A stretch of 64,000 nucleotides of DNA from Sphingobacterium sp. ML3W (GTDB lineage: Bacteria; Bacteroidota; Bacteroidia; Sphingobacteriales; Sphingobacteriaceae). A program made the translations under genes and the position numbers. The stretch's first letter is position 1; every line of letters starts with the position of its first letter. Location of the stretch: NCBI RefSeq assembly GCF_029542085.1, contig NZ_CP107036.1, forward strand, positions 992,001 to 1,056,000, read 5' to 3'. The notes below the pieces were generated by a model. That model searched no databases. It was not told the DNA's origin and was given only the letters and a program-made list of their open reading frames with translations. Of the stretch, positions 46,722 through 55,652 are shown piece after piece.

Positions 46722-47381
46722 ATGAATACGCATTTATCCTATATTAAAAAATTAACTATTCTGGGGACAAAAACCTTATTTAAGTGCTATTTGTTAGCTA
46801 TTCTGTCAACAATATTGTACCTCATCGTCGGATATCTACTGCTCAGGAGCAATGCAGATGGCGCCTTCTTTTCAATGACCGGGTCAATAAAGACCGTTGG
46901 AAAGTTCCTGTGGTTGATCGGGTTGATCTTGTTGCCGATCTTACTCTTCTTATTTAGCAATAAATATGTTTTCTCGACTGTAGCCAGTAAGGTTGTAGAA
47001 GAGCGGCAAGATGATTTAATTATTCCTGCTTTGGACAGGGTATTACTTGTTTTTCAGTCCAATCAGCCTGATCTTATTCAGAATGCGGGCGATTATACTT
47101 TTGCGAAACTCAAGTTGATCAATGAAGTGAAAAACACAAGGATTGAGAATCCATGGATCAAGCGTATTGTGGTATTTGGCCTAAACAAGATAAGCTTTGA
47201 CAGCTTAGATCTCGACAATAATAACAACTTTTATGATATTGTGAAGTCCAAATTTATTGCTGTATTGGAAATGCTGACTGAGGCTGACAATAGACCTTTT
47301 TGGATCTGCATCGCTATTCAATGGTTGATTATTCTGTTTATTTGGTTTGCTGGTTCGGATGCTTCATTAATTGGTCAATAA
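46722..47381 (+). CDS. Membrane protein of unknown function
   Basis: A 219-residue protein with hydrophobic segments at about 22-41, 60-81 and near the C-terminus (about 196-212), and a soluble domain of roughly 110 residues between. The soluble part is helical (ALDRVLLVFQSNQPDLIQNAGDYTF) and contains an Asn-rich turn (DLDNNNNF). No family recognised. First of three rightward genes with modest spacing. Confidence 0.6.
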   Translation: MNTHLSYIKKLTILGTKTLFKCYLLAILSTILYLIVGYLLLRSNADGAFFSMTGSIKTVGKFLWLIGLILLPILLFLFSNKYVFSTVASKVVEERQDDLIIPALDRVLLVFQSNQPDLIQNAGDYTFAKLKLINEVKNTRIENPWIKRIVVFGLNKISFDSLDLDNNNNFYDIVKSKFIAVLEMLTEADNRPFWICIAIQWLIILFIWFAGSDASLIGQ

Positions 47382-47510
47382 ATTGGCCATAAAGCCGATA
47401 TAAGATGAACCGTTTTTCTTCAAATAGATCAAAGTTGGTACGCTCAATGGAATTAGTGAAAAGCTCAATAGGGAGATCGTGACCTGTAAACAAGTTGAAA
47501 AAACAGATAT

Positions 47511-48020
47511 ATGAATGAGACTATTATAGAATTTGACAGCAAAAAGCGCCTGAAATTAGTCGTGTTCGGTGTTGTGTTTACTGTCGCAACGTTGGCCTTT
47601 GCTTATTACATTTTCTTTGTTGCTCAAAGAATAAATATAACCTTTGGTACATTGATGTTAATGATGGGCTGCCTTGGTTGTTATGGTTTAATTTCCGGTA
47701 CAAAGAGCATGTTTGATAAAGACCGAACAGGCCTTATTTTGAATGCGGATGGTATCCATTTTAAGGGAACGCATCTGGGGAAAGCGATTGGCTTAATAAA
47801 ATGGAATGCAGTGCAGTCTGTATCGGAGGGAATTGCCCATCGTGCTCCATTTGTCTCTTTGAAATTGCGGAATCCAGAAGATCATATTAAAAATCTTTCA
47901 TCGCAGTTACAACAATTTGTTATCAGCAATGGACTAGTCGTGACAGCTGATCAATTGTCTGTTGATTTCAATGAACTTAAAAATTTGATCGCAGATTACC
48001 ATCAAAGGTATCGCCAATAA
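47511..48020 (+). CDS. STM3941-like PH-type membrane protein
   Basis: A 169-residue protein with two adjacent transmembrane helices (about 15-34 and 40-60) and a PH-like beta domain: GLILNADGIHFKG, GLIKWNAVQSVSEG, FVSLKLRNPEDHI. This layout matches the STM3941 family of small membrane proteins without known activity. The C-terminal helix ends the domain. The 129-bp gap before it holds nothing recognised. Confidence 0.7.
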   Translation: MNETIIEFDSKKRLKLVVFGVVFTVATLAFAYYIFFVAQRINITFGTLMLMMGCLGCYGLISGTKSMFDKDRTGLILNADGIHFKGTHLGKAIGLIKWNAVQSVSEGIAHRAPFVSLKLRNPEDHIKNLSSQLQQFVISNGLVVTADQLSVDFNELKNLIADYHQRYRQ

Positions 48021-48078
48021 TGGATAGCGTGATTAGCCAATGCTGGGCAGTAATTTTGATAAATAATAGCTTTAGGAA

Positions 48079-49584
48079 ATGAAAAAAGTATTTGTAGTCA
48101 TGTTATTCTTGCTGTTCGCTCAGGTTGGCCTGTGGGCTAGCGAATGCTATCATTACCATACAAAGAAAAATTATAAAATTGTTACTGTAAAAGGAATACC
48201 TCAGTTGCAGATTACTATAATGGATCCGAACGGGATTAGTATGGCAGATCAACAACAGATTCCTATCCTGCAGGTAGGCAATGATATTAAAATTGTTGAT
48301 CGAAATAGACACAATATGCTTCTTGCTGATCATCAGGCATATTATCTACTCGCTGCAGAATTCTATGATGTCGATCGTGTAACACCTGTAAAAATTGCAG
48401 ATAGAAAAGATGTGAAAAGTACATTTGACGCAGATCTACTTTATATGCATGGAAAATGGTTTTCTTTTTCCTTTGATCCATACGCAAAAAAAATAACCAA
48501 GACAGCAACCAAATTGTTTCCTGACAAACCTATTGTACTCGCTCAATTCCAAAACCGTAGATACCTGCTCAAGGACGATAAACATGTCTATTGTTATGAG
48601 GGGACACAATTAACAGCTGAAATAATATCGGGGTTGAACGCCGCGACCATACAATGCCTCAGACTAGAAAATAATGAGGATAAATATTTGCTTACGGATG
48701 GGAATACGGCCTACATTTATGATGTCAGTATTTTTGATCAAATAGATATTACCGAATCGCTTCTGATTCTTGATCTGAAACGGCCGTTTACAATTAAAGA
48801 GGTGGCGCAAAACTGGCTGAATTCGTTTGTTGATTTTAATGATGGAAATATCTGGTGCTATATTTCTGCGGGTCTGGATCTACAAGACGGTACAACTGCT
48901 TACTTGTATCCAGTAAAAGCACAATGGCTGAATAAACAGCATGAACTTATTGACAAAGAAGGTAAGATATATTATAATGGTTGGGATTTGATCAATGATC
49001 AGCCACCAATGAACCTGACCGCTGTTGCACAGCCAAGCTTATTGGAGATTACCACCTTTGGATTCTATTTTGATGGCATAGCTTTTTATAAAGACCAAGA
49101 TGGAGCGGGAACATTAGAGCCTGTGACTTGGCTCAGTAAAGACAGCAAGTTTGTCAATGGGGTCTATTCCTATCAAAAAGGAATTCCCAATTTCTTTGAT
49201 GATGGTAGGCAATTGGTATTTGACGATAATACCTTGGCGAAGAAAAGAACAATAGCACATCAGTCCGCTTTAAATGATCTGAAACTAGCCTACGCCTATG
49301 ACGATAAATTGCTGATAGAAGATAGAGAAATAATGAATATAGCTAACCGCGAAAGCATGGAATTGCTCGGTTCTACAGTGGATGTCATTGAAGGTTGTGA
49401 TGGTGGCAAGGGGCAGATACCAGTGGTGATTGAATATAACTATTTTTTTCGGGACAAAAATCATATCTATGGTTACCACTCCGGTGACCAGACGTTGACA
49501 CTGATTAAGGCTATTGCACCTCATACCATAGAAAAAGATAATTATGAGAAGTTGAGGGAATTGCAGAAAAAAATGAAAAATTGA
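48079..49584 (+). CDS. Exported repetitive protein with a DKNYY-like segment
   Basis: A 501-residue protein with a signal peptide ending near LWAS (about 20). The mature part repeats short beta units around aromatic and Asp/Lys positions (YYLLAAEFYDVDR, KDDKHVYCYEG), and near the C-terminus it has FFRDKNHIYGYHSGDQ, the DKNYY pattern also found at 7253-8050. Probably a repetitive beta structure in the periplasm. No enzymatic motif seen. Confidence 0.65.
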   Translation: MKKVFVVMLFLLFAQVGLWASECYHYHTKKNYKIVTVKGIPQLQITIMDPNGISMADQQQIPILQVGNDIKIVDRNRHNMLLADHQAYYLLAAEFYDVDRVTPVKIADRKDVKSTFDADLLYMHGKWFSFSFDPYAKKITKTATKLFPDKPIVLAQFQNRRYLLKDDKHVYCYEGTQLTAEIISGLNAATIQCLRLENNEDKYLLTDGNTAYIYDVSIFDQIDITESLLILDLKRPFTIKEVAQNWLNSFVDFNDGNIWCYISAGLDLQDGTTAYLYPVKAQWLNKQHELIDKEGKIYYNGWDLINDQPPMNLTAVAQPSLLEITTFGFYFDGIAFYKDQDGAGTLEPVTWLSKDSKFVNGVYSYQKGIPNFFDDGRQLVFDDNTLAKKRTIAHQSALNDLKLAYAYDDKLLIEDREIMNIANRESMELLGSTVDVIEGCDGGKGQIPVVIEYNYFFRDKNHIYGYHSGDQTLTLIKAIAPHTIEKDNYEKLRELQKKMKN

Positions 49585-50204
49585 TGCGTTGCCACTCTTA
49601 TTCTTTACTTTGAAATGCCACCATTGCTAAATTGGCCTGAGGTAGGTTGACTTCTTTAGGTTGTCCAACTGTATTGGCTTAAAAAAATTGGACGTTATTT
49701 ATTCGAAACCTATTTTAATTAAAAATTGTGAAATAAGAGAAATAAAAGAGACTCACAATTTGAGTATAGGATATTCTAGAAGCTTTTTTACCCCGAGGAT
49801 AAACACAATAGAGTAGCGATGCAGCTATTAGATAGTAACGGCAGGAAATTAAGGTAAGAATAGAGTGAAGTAGGACTTGGGGATGTCTATTGTCAAACTT
49901 CGGCTGGTATATGGACTCGATGGGGACCAAGTTAAGAACAAGTTATTACCAAGTTCGTCCTGTAGGTAGGTTCAGTGCACAGTGAGTCCACCTTGAGTCC
50001 ACCTTTCATGGTGCTTTCACGGTACGTGTACATTTTTTACAAGTCGGGAGCAGGGCGAGCATGGGGCGAACTTGCCCATAAGCTATTTACAACAAGGTCC
50101 CTTGAAAATTGCAATATTTATAATTGTCATTTTACTCAAATTTGAAATTTATTAAAAATAAATAAGATGCTTGACATCAGGTTTTTACCGTCGTATCTTT
50201 AGGT
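49585..50204. other. 620-bp gene-free stretch with repeat-bearing right part
   Basis: No supported gene. Roughly 49890-50100 is visibly richer in G and C than its surroundings. It contains two perfect tandem copies of TGAGTCCACCT at 49983-50004, two ACCAAGTT copies, and GTGC/GTAC-type short repeats. It directly precedes the gene at 50205. Confidence 0.5.
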
Positions 50205-50942
50205 ATGGGAATAAATGATAATGGATTTATCAGAGGCCTGGTTGGCCCCCTGGTGAATAGAAAAGTTGGCAACAAAAACTACCTGCAAAGCAGACCATAT
50301 CGCGTCAAACAGACGGATGATACCAAAAGAGCAGGTAAAGATTTTGGCAAGGTAAGCCGCGCGGGTGCATTGATTCGGATGTGTTTTGGGGAAGTCCACC
50401 AGGATCTCCATGATGGGCAGATGGGCAATCGCTTAAATAGGCAGATCTATCGTGCAATAAAGACAAATCTTGATTGTGAAAAGGGAAACCGTACGCTGAG
50501 TAACTGCGTATTGGATCGCTTGGTAAATTTTCAGTTCAATGAAAATTGTCATATGCAGGATTATCTTTTTATTGATCCGGTAATCTCGCTGAACAAGAGG
50601 AAGGATCTTAAAATATCATTTCCGCAGTTTGATATCAAAAGAGCACTGGTACTTCCTGAAAAATGCAATGCGGTAGTATTTAAATTTAAAGCGTTGTCAT
50701 TCGATTTCGATGAGCTTGGGCCTATAGAAATAAATGATGTGGAGTGGGAATACGATATTAAATATAGAGAGCAAGCGATATCAGAAAAGACCTTGACTGT
50801 CAAATGTGGTGACTTTGTAGGTACCTCTATATTTGTTGGATTTACCATGCTGTATCTGGAAAAAGATAGCCGCCGGTCGAATGTACTCAATAAAATAGAT
50901 TTTAATCCAGCTTCGATTCTAGCCGCTTTTCAGTTATACTAA
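50205..50942 (+). CDS. Bacteroidetes multi-copy-type protein of unknown function
   Basis: A 245-residue protein. The N-terminal part (VGPLVNRKVGNKNYLQSRP, then TKRAGKDFGKVSRAGALIR) resembles a family of Bacteroidetes unknowns that usually start with a similar Gly/Lys-rich strand and an 'AxxFGxxxxAGxLxR' segment. The rest is beta-rich and ends in YLEKDSR and FNPASILAAFQ. No signal peptide. After the stop, another frame stays open to about 51012 with protein-like content, so a frameshifted tail is possible. Confidence 0.6.
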   Translation: MGINDNGFIRGLVGPLVNRKVGNKNYLQSRPYRVKQTDDTKRAGKDFGKVSRAGALIRMCFGEVHQDLHDGQMGNRLNRQIYRAIKTNLDCEKGNRTLSNCVLDRLVNFQFNENCHMQDYLFIDPVISLNKRKDLKISFPQFDIKRALVLPEKCNAVVFKFKALSFDFDELGPIEINDVEWEYDIKYREQAISEKTLTVKCGDFVGTSIFVGFTMLYLEKDSRRSNVLNKIDFNPASILAAFQLY

Positions 50943-51035
50943 GGGTATTATAAGCAGCATACCAGATGCTGTAGTGGATACAACTGAATTTATTGTTGAT
51001 CCGAAAAAATAATCAGAAAAACGATGTAAACAAAT

Positions 51036-51089
51036 AGAAGCAGTCTCAAAAATTGTTCGTTAACAAATTTGATTGACTGCTTCTTTATT
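51036..51089. terminator. Terminator between 50205 gene and haem operon
   Basis: AGAAGCAGTC at 51036-51045 pairs with GACTGCTTCT at 51075-51084, with an inner AATTGTT/AACAAATT stem and a T-rich run after. It lies just beyond the small leftward gene 51095-51241 and can end both converging transcripts. Confidence 0.75.
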
Positions 51090-51094
51090 TTTAT

Positions 51095-51241
51095 TTAAAT
51101 AGACCAGCTACAGGACTTTGCTGCGAAAAAAAATACTGCTAGCCAAACAAGTCCCTTTGCCAGGAAGAAGATAAATGCCCCCATGCCGGCACGCTTCAAC
51201 CATTTTGATTTATTGTCTTTTCTATTGTCTTTTTGCTCCAT
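51095..51241 (-). CDS. 48-residue single-helix membrane protein in haem operon
   Basis: A 48-codon frame starting ATG at 51241 and ending TAA. A basic N-terminus (MEQKDNRKDNKSKWLKR) is followed by a hydrophobic helix (about 20-41, MGAFIFFLAKGLVWLAVFFF) and a short KSCSWSI tail, so the N-terminus is predicted cytoplasmic. It lies 28 bp after the haem oxygenase stop and before the operon's terminator. Placement suggests a haem-related accessory role, perhaps recruiting the oxygenase to the membrane; this is inference. Confidence 0.55.
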   Translation of the reverse strand: MEQKDNRKDNKSKWLKRAGMGAFIFFLAKGLVWLAVFFFAAKSCSWSI

Positions 51242-51269
51242 TTGAAAGGTTAAACAATATTCGGCCTAT

Positions 51270-51833
51270 TTAGTTTGCACTGGCAATAGGCGTGAATACT
51301 TCACCAAAGTTATAAAAAGTTTGGTTTGCAATTTCTACCGAACGGTCATAAGTTGCAGGATCCGCAGCATATTTGTTCAATACAGCTGTAAATCCAGCCC
51401 ACATGTCACGGCTATTGTCACCGTAACCCTCAAAGAAAGAGGTACCCTTATTGACCCCATATTTATTCAGCATCTGTACGATGTAGGGGCCACCCATGAT
51501 CGATCCTTCCAATACATATAATGATGCAAGGGCTTCCTGTACATTTGTTACTACTGGAGCCGTTGCTTCCGGAAGATTCTCAATGTCACCTCCTAAGGCT
51601 TCAATATCACTTTTGATGTAAGAAGAGTTGCGGCGTTCCGCCAGATCCGGTAATACTTCGGATGTAACAAAAGGAGCGATGCTATCTTCCACTGCACGGA
51701 AATAAGCATAGAAGCCTTTTAATACCTCGGCATAATCTGCTTCAGAACGAATATTTTTCAATTGGCGCACGATCGTTCCTTCTACGTTTTGGTGAGCAGC
51801 GTGCGTCTGCTCTTTGATATGTTGACTTAACAT
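51270..51833 (-). CDS. Biliverdin-producing haem oxygenase
   Basis: A 187-residue all-helical protein from the Met at 51833 (MLSQHIKEQTHAAH); the frame's earlier start would add 11 basic residues that do not fit the family. The proximal haem ligand is His14 in THAAHQNVEG. The distal helix glycines are visible in LEGSIMGGPYIV (about 115-127). It cleaves haem to biliverdin, CO and Fe2+, releasing iron in the cytoplasm. Its place after the HmuY and lipoprotein genes makes it the last enzymatic step of this locus. Confidence 0.87.
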   Translation of the reverse strand: MLSQHIKEQTHAAHQNVEGTIVRQLKNIRSEADYAEVLKGFYAYFRAVEDSIAPFVTSEVLPDLAERRNSSYIKSDIEALGGDIENLPEATAPVVTNVQEALASLYVLEGSIMGGPYIVQMLNKYGVNKGTSFFEGYGDNSRDMWAGFTAVLNKYAADPATYDRSVEIANQTFYNFGEVFTPIASAN

Positions 51834-51935
51834 GTTCTTTCTTTTATTTATAACGATTCTATACAAAGATTCGTATTTATTTTCGATTTTTTATGCTGTT
51901 TTCTGATTTATCATCTATGAAAAACGACAGGATTT

Positions 51936-52943
51936 TTATTCTACAATTTTGATTGGATAATTATAATAGGGAGTGACTTGTGTAATAAAACGATCAAGAC
52001 GGACCCGTATGCTAATACCATTGTTTAAATCTGAAGAAATGCCTATTGGAGCATCTTCGGGTATCTGCACTTTAATGGATTTTAAATCATCTGAAATACC
52101 GAGAAAGTTCAAGGATAAACTGTTGGGGAAACCATCTTCGGTGTAATTTAAATTTACAACTCTAATATCTGACGTTTTGTTCAAATGTCTTGCAGGAAGA
52201 TTTATAATTTCACCTCTTTTGACCTGCCATTCTTTTGCATGGTTAAAATAGACATAAGGAAGTGACTGATTGGCTGCAACGCTTACGAACTTTTTACTGC
52301 TTTTAACAGCAATACCAAATTTGTTCATCACCTGCGCGTAATAATCACCTGAAGGAATTCCCGAGCCATCTTGCTGATCCAAATAGAAAATAATAAGTCC
52401 GTTTTCAACTTTATTCAGCATAAGTTTATAACCTTTGTTTTGATCATTGACGAGGTATAGACTGTCGCTGCCATCCAGGGCAAGGTTACGCATTGGAATA
52501 GAAAAGTTGCTTTGGCCAACAAGGGCAGTAATCTGTGTGTCTTCGTCTTGAAAAGAAGGTAATAATGCCCCATTCGATAGTTTGACCGTATAGGTCTTGA
52601 TGGTGCCGTCCTGAGCCTTTACTTGATATTGAGCGCCGTCTTTGAGCGCAATTGCAGTTCCCGAGGCCGGGCTAATGCTTGCATTTTTTGAAATGTTGAT
52701 AATCGGAGCGACTGTCTCAGGAATAGGCCATTCAGTAGAGCCAGGCCAGGAAACATAAATATTTTCGCCATCCACCGCAGCGACAATAGTATCCTTGCCT
52801 CCATTGTAAGGAATTTTGAATGCAGTGATTTCGGTATAGGGGGTCGGAGCGATTTCATACTCCTTCTTGCAAGCTGAAAACACGGTGATTCCCATCGTCA
52901 GCAACAGGGCAGGAATGCGATATAATGTGTTTATTTTTTTCAT
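51936..52943 (-). CDS. Surface-type lipoprotein, DUF5018-like N-terminus
   Basis: A 335-residue lipoprotein; the lipobox ends at Cys25, followed by KKEYE, which fits a surface-export signal. Residues about 35-125 form a beta domain ending in the typical YQVKAQDGTIKTYTVKLS. A longer beta-rich part follows (ALVGQSNFSIPMRNLALDG, then GDYYAQVMNKFG). The same two-part layout is seen in the neighbouring lipoprotein 53026-53829. Likely binds or relays a ligand at the surface; haem is suggested only by context. Confidence 0.7.
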   Translation of the reverse strand: MKKINTLYRIPALLLTMGITVFSACKKEYEIAPTPYTEITAFKIPYNGGKDTIVAAVDGENIYVSWPGSTEWPIPETVAPIINISKNASISPASGTAIALKDGAQYQVKAQDGTIKTYTVKLSNGALLPSFQDEDTQITALVGQSNFSIPMRNLALDGSDSLYLVNDQNKGYKLMLNKVENGLIIFYLDQQDGSGIPSGDYYAQVMNKFGIAVKSSKKFVSVAANQSLPYVYFNHAKEWQVKRGEIINLPARHLNKTSDIRVVNLNYTEDGFPNSLSLNFLGISDDLKSIKVQIPEDAPIGISSDLNNGISIRVRLDRFITQVTPYYNYPIKIVE

Positions 52944-53025
52944 AGTTATGGGGACTTTCTATTGTCAAATGGTATTTCCATAGATGAAAAGCAGATGCAA
53001 TTCATGAATAGGATAATATGTATAA

Positions 53026-53829
53026 TTAGTTATTGTATATAATTCGAATAGGATTCTTTAAAGTTACCTCACGACAGTAGTAGCGTAATTTGACATAGTA
53101 ATCACCTGCCGCTGGTACCTTGTTATATTTTAGCGAACTGCCACTACCCGTTATACGTCCCTCAATGGAATTTAATGGTAATTGTATGTAGGCATTGCCA
53201 ACATTCGGAGGGATACCTGCAGTCAATTGTGTAAAATGATATTCCTTGCCACTCTTGTCCACTAGACTTGCACGAGCTATCGTTAAGTCAGTTTCATAAA
53301 TTCCGAGGAATGGATAGTTCGGTTGAACAGTATTGACATCAATAAAATTAAAGACATAACCGTATGTCTGATCATATACAACAGGAGTATTTGGATCGGA
53401 ACTAACCTCTTGTACATTGAGTACTGGTTGGTTACTTTTGACAATCAATGAATAGGTCGCGTTACTGCCATCTGTGGCTGTAACGGGGTATTGAATGGTA
53501 CGACCTTTGACGAAATAGTCCATCATATTGGTGATCAGTGTATCCGAACCTTGCTTTAGCGTAGCGCCTGTGGCGACTTTTATTTCAGGCTCCAGACTGG
53601 TCATATAAAGTCCTTCGGGCAGTGTGACCGTGATCGTTTTATCATCGTTGTTAATGGCGCCGATAACTTCTTTGCTGGTATTAACGATCTTAAAACTGCT
53701 GATTCGAGCCGCACTTTCCTGTTCATAAGGTTGAGTTTCGGTTTTCGTACAGGAGCTGGTCAATAGGCCGCTTAGTAAAACGACTGTGGCGATTTTAAAT
53801 TTTTGTGTGGTTAATAACTGATTTTTCAT
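53026..53829 (-). CDS. Surface-type lipoprotein, DUF5018-like
   Basis: A 267-residue lipoprotein; the lipobox ends at Cys27 (LTSSC). The first domain matches the DUF5018 pattern (ISSFKIVNTSKEVIG, DDKTITVTLPEG, YPVTATDGSNATYSLIV). The second domain is beta-rich and ends in GDYYVKLRYYCREVTL. It sits between the last HmuY-like gene and the 51936-52943 lipoprotein, all on one strand. Function inferred from context only. Confidence 0.7.
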   Translation of the reverse strand: MKNQLLTTQKFKIATVVLLSGLLTSSCTKTETQPYEQESAARISSFKIVNTSKEVIGAINNDDKTITVTLPEGLYMTSLEPEIKVATGATLKQGSDTLITNMMDYFVKGRTIQYPVTATDGSNATYSLIVKSNQPVLNVQEVSSDPNTPVVYDQTYGYVFNFIDVNTVQPNYPFLGIYETDLTIARASLVDKSGKEYHFTQLTAGIPPNVGNAYIQLPLNSIEGRITGSGSSLKYNKVPAAGDYYVKLRYYCREVTLKNPIRIIYNN

Positions 53830-53918
53830 CTTGGTTTGGAAAGAATCCAGTACCAGCAGAGCTGGTACCGGATTTAAAATTTACAATTCTTATCAAAAAA
53901 TAAGGGGTTTTACACTTA

Positions 53919-54626
53919 TTACAGTTTCTTATAATCGAAACTCATAAATGGAAAGTTTGTTGCTGCATAACTTGCATTTGGTGTTTCATCTTTATATACA
54001 CTATTCAAACGTACTTTCCACAAATCACCGGTTGTTTTGTTTTCTAGAATGTAAGTTCTAGGCCCGTAGCTGCTCATAATGTGATTGCTTAGGTTATAGA
54101 TGTACCAGCCAGTACTGCTTGGATTTCCTGTTCCATTTAGACTGTTAGAGCCAGCTACTCCAGTTGAAATGAGCGTTCCTGAAGTACTTGCTGTCACTGA
54201 TTCAAATGCTGTATTTACATAATACAGGTTATATTTAGCCGTATTTACGGTCAAGCTTGCATTTGCTGTACCACTAAATTGAAAATCGTAGCTAGTGGAT
54301 GTACCACCATCATTGGTAATCAAGTTGTAGTAATAAGTGCTTGCTGGATTTTTCCATTGTGTCGTATCCACCAAATCAGGCACTGTGCCTTGATGGAAGT
54401 TGCGTGCACCATAGGTGCCAGTTGCAATCGTTTTTAAGTACCCTTTTGTACCGGTTGCGGTAAAGTTTACTGTGCCTCCGATAGTTGTTGAAGGCGTAAC
54501 AGCGCGTTTGCTGAGTGATTGTTGCTCTACATTTGGTGCAAGTGAATTGTCTTTGCTACATGATACTGTCATGCCAATCGCGGCAAGACCTAAGGCAACG
54601 GATAAAGTTGTGAATTTGATTTTCAT
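53919..54626 (-). CDS. HmuY-like haem-binding lipoprotein (short form, copy 2)
   Basis: A 235-residue lipoprotein; the lipobox ends at Cys23, then SKDN. The C-terminal HmuY pattern is clear: GWYIYNLSNHIMSSYGPRTY, then LWKVRLNSVYKDETPNA and a final aromatic strand MSFDYK. HmuY proteins are all-beta haem-binding proteins that pass haem to a TonB receptor; a His in this region (NHIMSS) is a candidate ligand. The segment ARNFHQGT carries another His. Pairs with 54751-55539, as 55696-56388 pairs with 56418-57173. Confidence 0.8.
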   Translation of the reverse strand: MKIKFTTLSVALGLAAIGMTVSCSKDNSLAPNVEQQSLSKRAVTPSTTIGGTVNFTATGTKGYLKTIATGTYGARNFHQGTVPDLVDTTQWKNPASTYYYNLITNDGGTSTSYDFQFSGTANASLTVNTAKYNLYYVNTAFESVTASTSGTLISTGVAGSNSLNGTGNPSSTGWYIYNLSNHIMSSYGPRTYILENKTTGDLWKVRLNSVYKDETPNASYAATNFPFMSFDYKKL

Positions 54627-54696
54627 TTCTTTTTCGTAATTTTGCCACTTCTACAGTGGGCTAGTTAATAAATATATGTTAATTAGTCAATTTGTT

Positions 54697-54732
54697 ACCG
54701 GATGTACCTCGACCGTATATCCGGTTTTTTTT
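54697..54732 (+). other. GC-rich hairpin with T-run, rightward orientation
   Basis: ACCGGAT and ATCCGGT pair with a few extra flanking pairs around a 13-nt loop, followed by eight T on the plus strand. It lies between two leftward HmuY genes, so the T-run faces the wrong way for stopping their transcript. It may be an RNA structure or remnant. Confidence 0.4.
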
Positions 54733-54750
54733 GAATAAGAATTGTACTAT

Positions 54751-55539
54751 TTAGGGTTTTATCTCGAATGTCTTACTGCCTTTAGGCACAATGACATAAT
54801 CAAAGGAGATAAATACGTGTGGTGAATCTTTAAGCCACTCCGCAGGGCTATACAGACCTTTGTACATAGAAACTGGTCTAATCTTCGCGTAATTACCCTT
54901 TGCCGTGCGAACGATCAAGGTTCGTGGTTTGATGACTTTACCATTGAGAAGGGTTAAACCCTTGCCAAGTGCGTAAGCCACATGCTCGTTCTGAACAGCA
55001 TGTTCACGAACCAAACGACCATAAAAGTCATACAATAACCAGCCGACACCGTTTCCTTCGTCACCATTTTGATCCATTCCTATCGCATCGCCAATAAGTT
55101 TAAACTCAGAATCAGCCGGTACTTCTGTTACTTCGTCAAAATCTTTTTCAACGATCAGGATGCCACCGGTGGCATTATTGCCATAACCGAAATTGCTGCT
55201 GTTTGATCCGTTATTTCCAGAGACATGGCTATTAAAGATATTGCTAAAGGCAATGTCCCAGTTTCGAGTTTGACGATTTGTTTCCGGTACGCCTTTATTG
55301 GTCTCCAAGCTATAATACACAGTCGGTGCAGCATTTTGGCCATCGTTTTTATCTGTACCAGCGAAATCGCGTACTTTAATCAATTTATTGTAAAGCCCGG
55401 TATTGCTTTCTTCTTCTTTCGGCGGCTCGACAATAGGTTCTACTGTTGGATCTGATTTGCTGCAAGCAGTATGGATTGCCAGACCAATGCAGAGCAATAC
55501 AATATACTTTGTTCTCGTGAGCTGTCTTGATATGTTCAT
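54751..55539 (-). CDS. HmuY-like haem-binding lipoprotein (long form, copy 2)
   Basis: A 262-residue lipoprotein; the lipobox ends at Cys26. The HmuY layout includes TRNWDIAFSNIFNSHVSGNN near 75-95, ATGGILIVEKDFDEVTEVP, GWLLYDFYGRLVREHAVQNE and YAKIRPVSMYKG. The WDIAF segment marks the longer HmuY type and is shared with 56418-57173. It has its own Fur-box-like palindrome 16 bp upstream of the ATG, so it may start a second transcript within the locus. Confidence 0.8.
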   Translation of the reverse strand: MNISRQLTRTKYIVLLCIGLAIHTACSKSDPTVEPIVEPPKEEESNTGLYNKLIKVRDFAGTDKNDGQNAAPTVYYSLETNKGVPETNRQTRNWDIAFSNIFNSHVSGNNGSNSSNFGYGNNATGGILIVEKDFDEVTEVPADSEFKLIGDAIGMDQNGDEGNGVGWLLYDFYGRLVREHAVQNEHVAYALGKGLTLLNGKVIKPRTLIVRTAKGNYAKIRPVSMYKGLYSPAEWLKDSPHVFISFDYVIVPKGSKTFEIKP

Positions 55540-55554
55540 CTGTTATCTTTGTTT

Positions 55555-55577
55555 TTATTTAAAATCATTCTAAATAA
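55555..55577. promoter_or_regulatory. Fur-box-like palindrome before HmuY copy 2
   Basis: A 23-bp palindrome with arms TTATTTAAAAT and ATTCTAAATAA around a central C; 10 of 11 arm positions pair. It matches the element at 59608-59630 in 21 of 23 positions. Position and symmetry fit an iron-responsive Fur site, inferred from general Fur-box architecture. Confidence 0.55.
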
Positions 55578-55652
55578 TGGTAAAGGTAAAGAGTTTACCC
55601 TATTACTTGTGTATGAAAAATGATATTTTATGTATGGTTTTCGGTTTTAACC

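Noticed and set aside
54697..54732. Hairpin with T-run as the terminator of the long HmuY gene copy 2
   Set aside because: The T-run follows the stem only on the plus strand, while the genes are on the minus strand.
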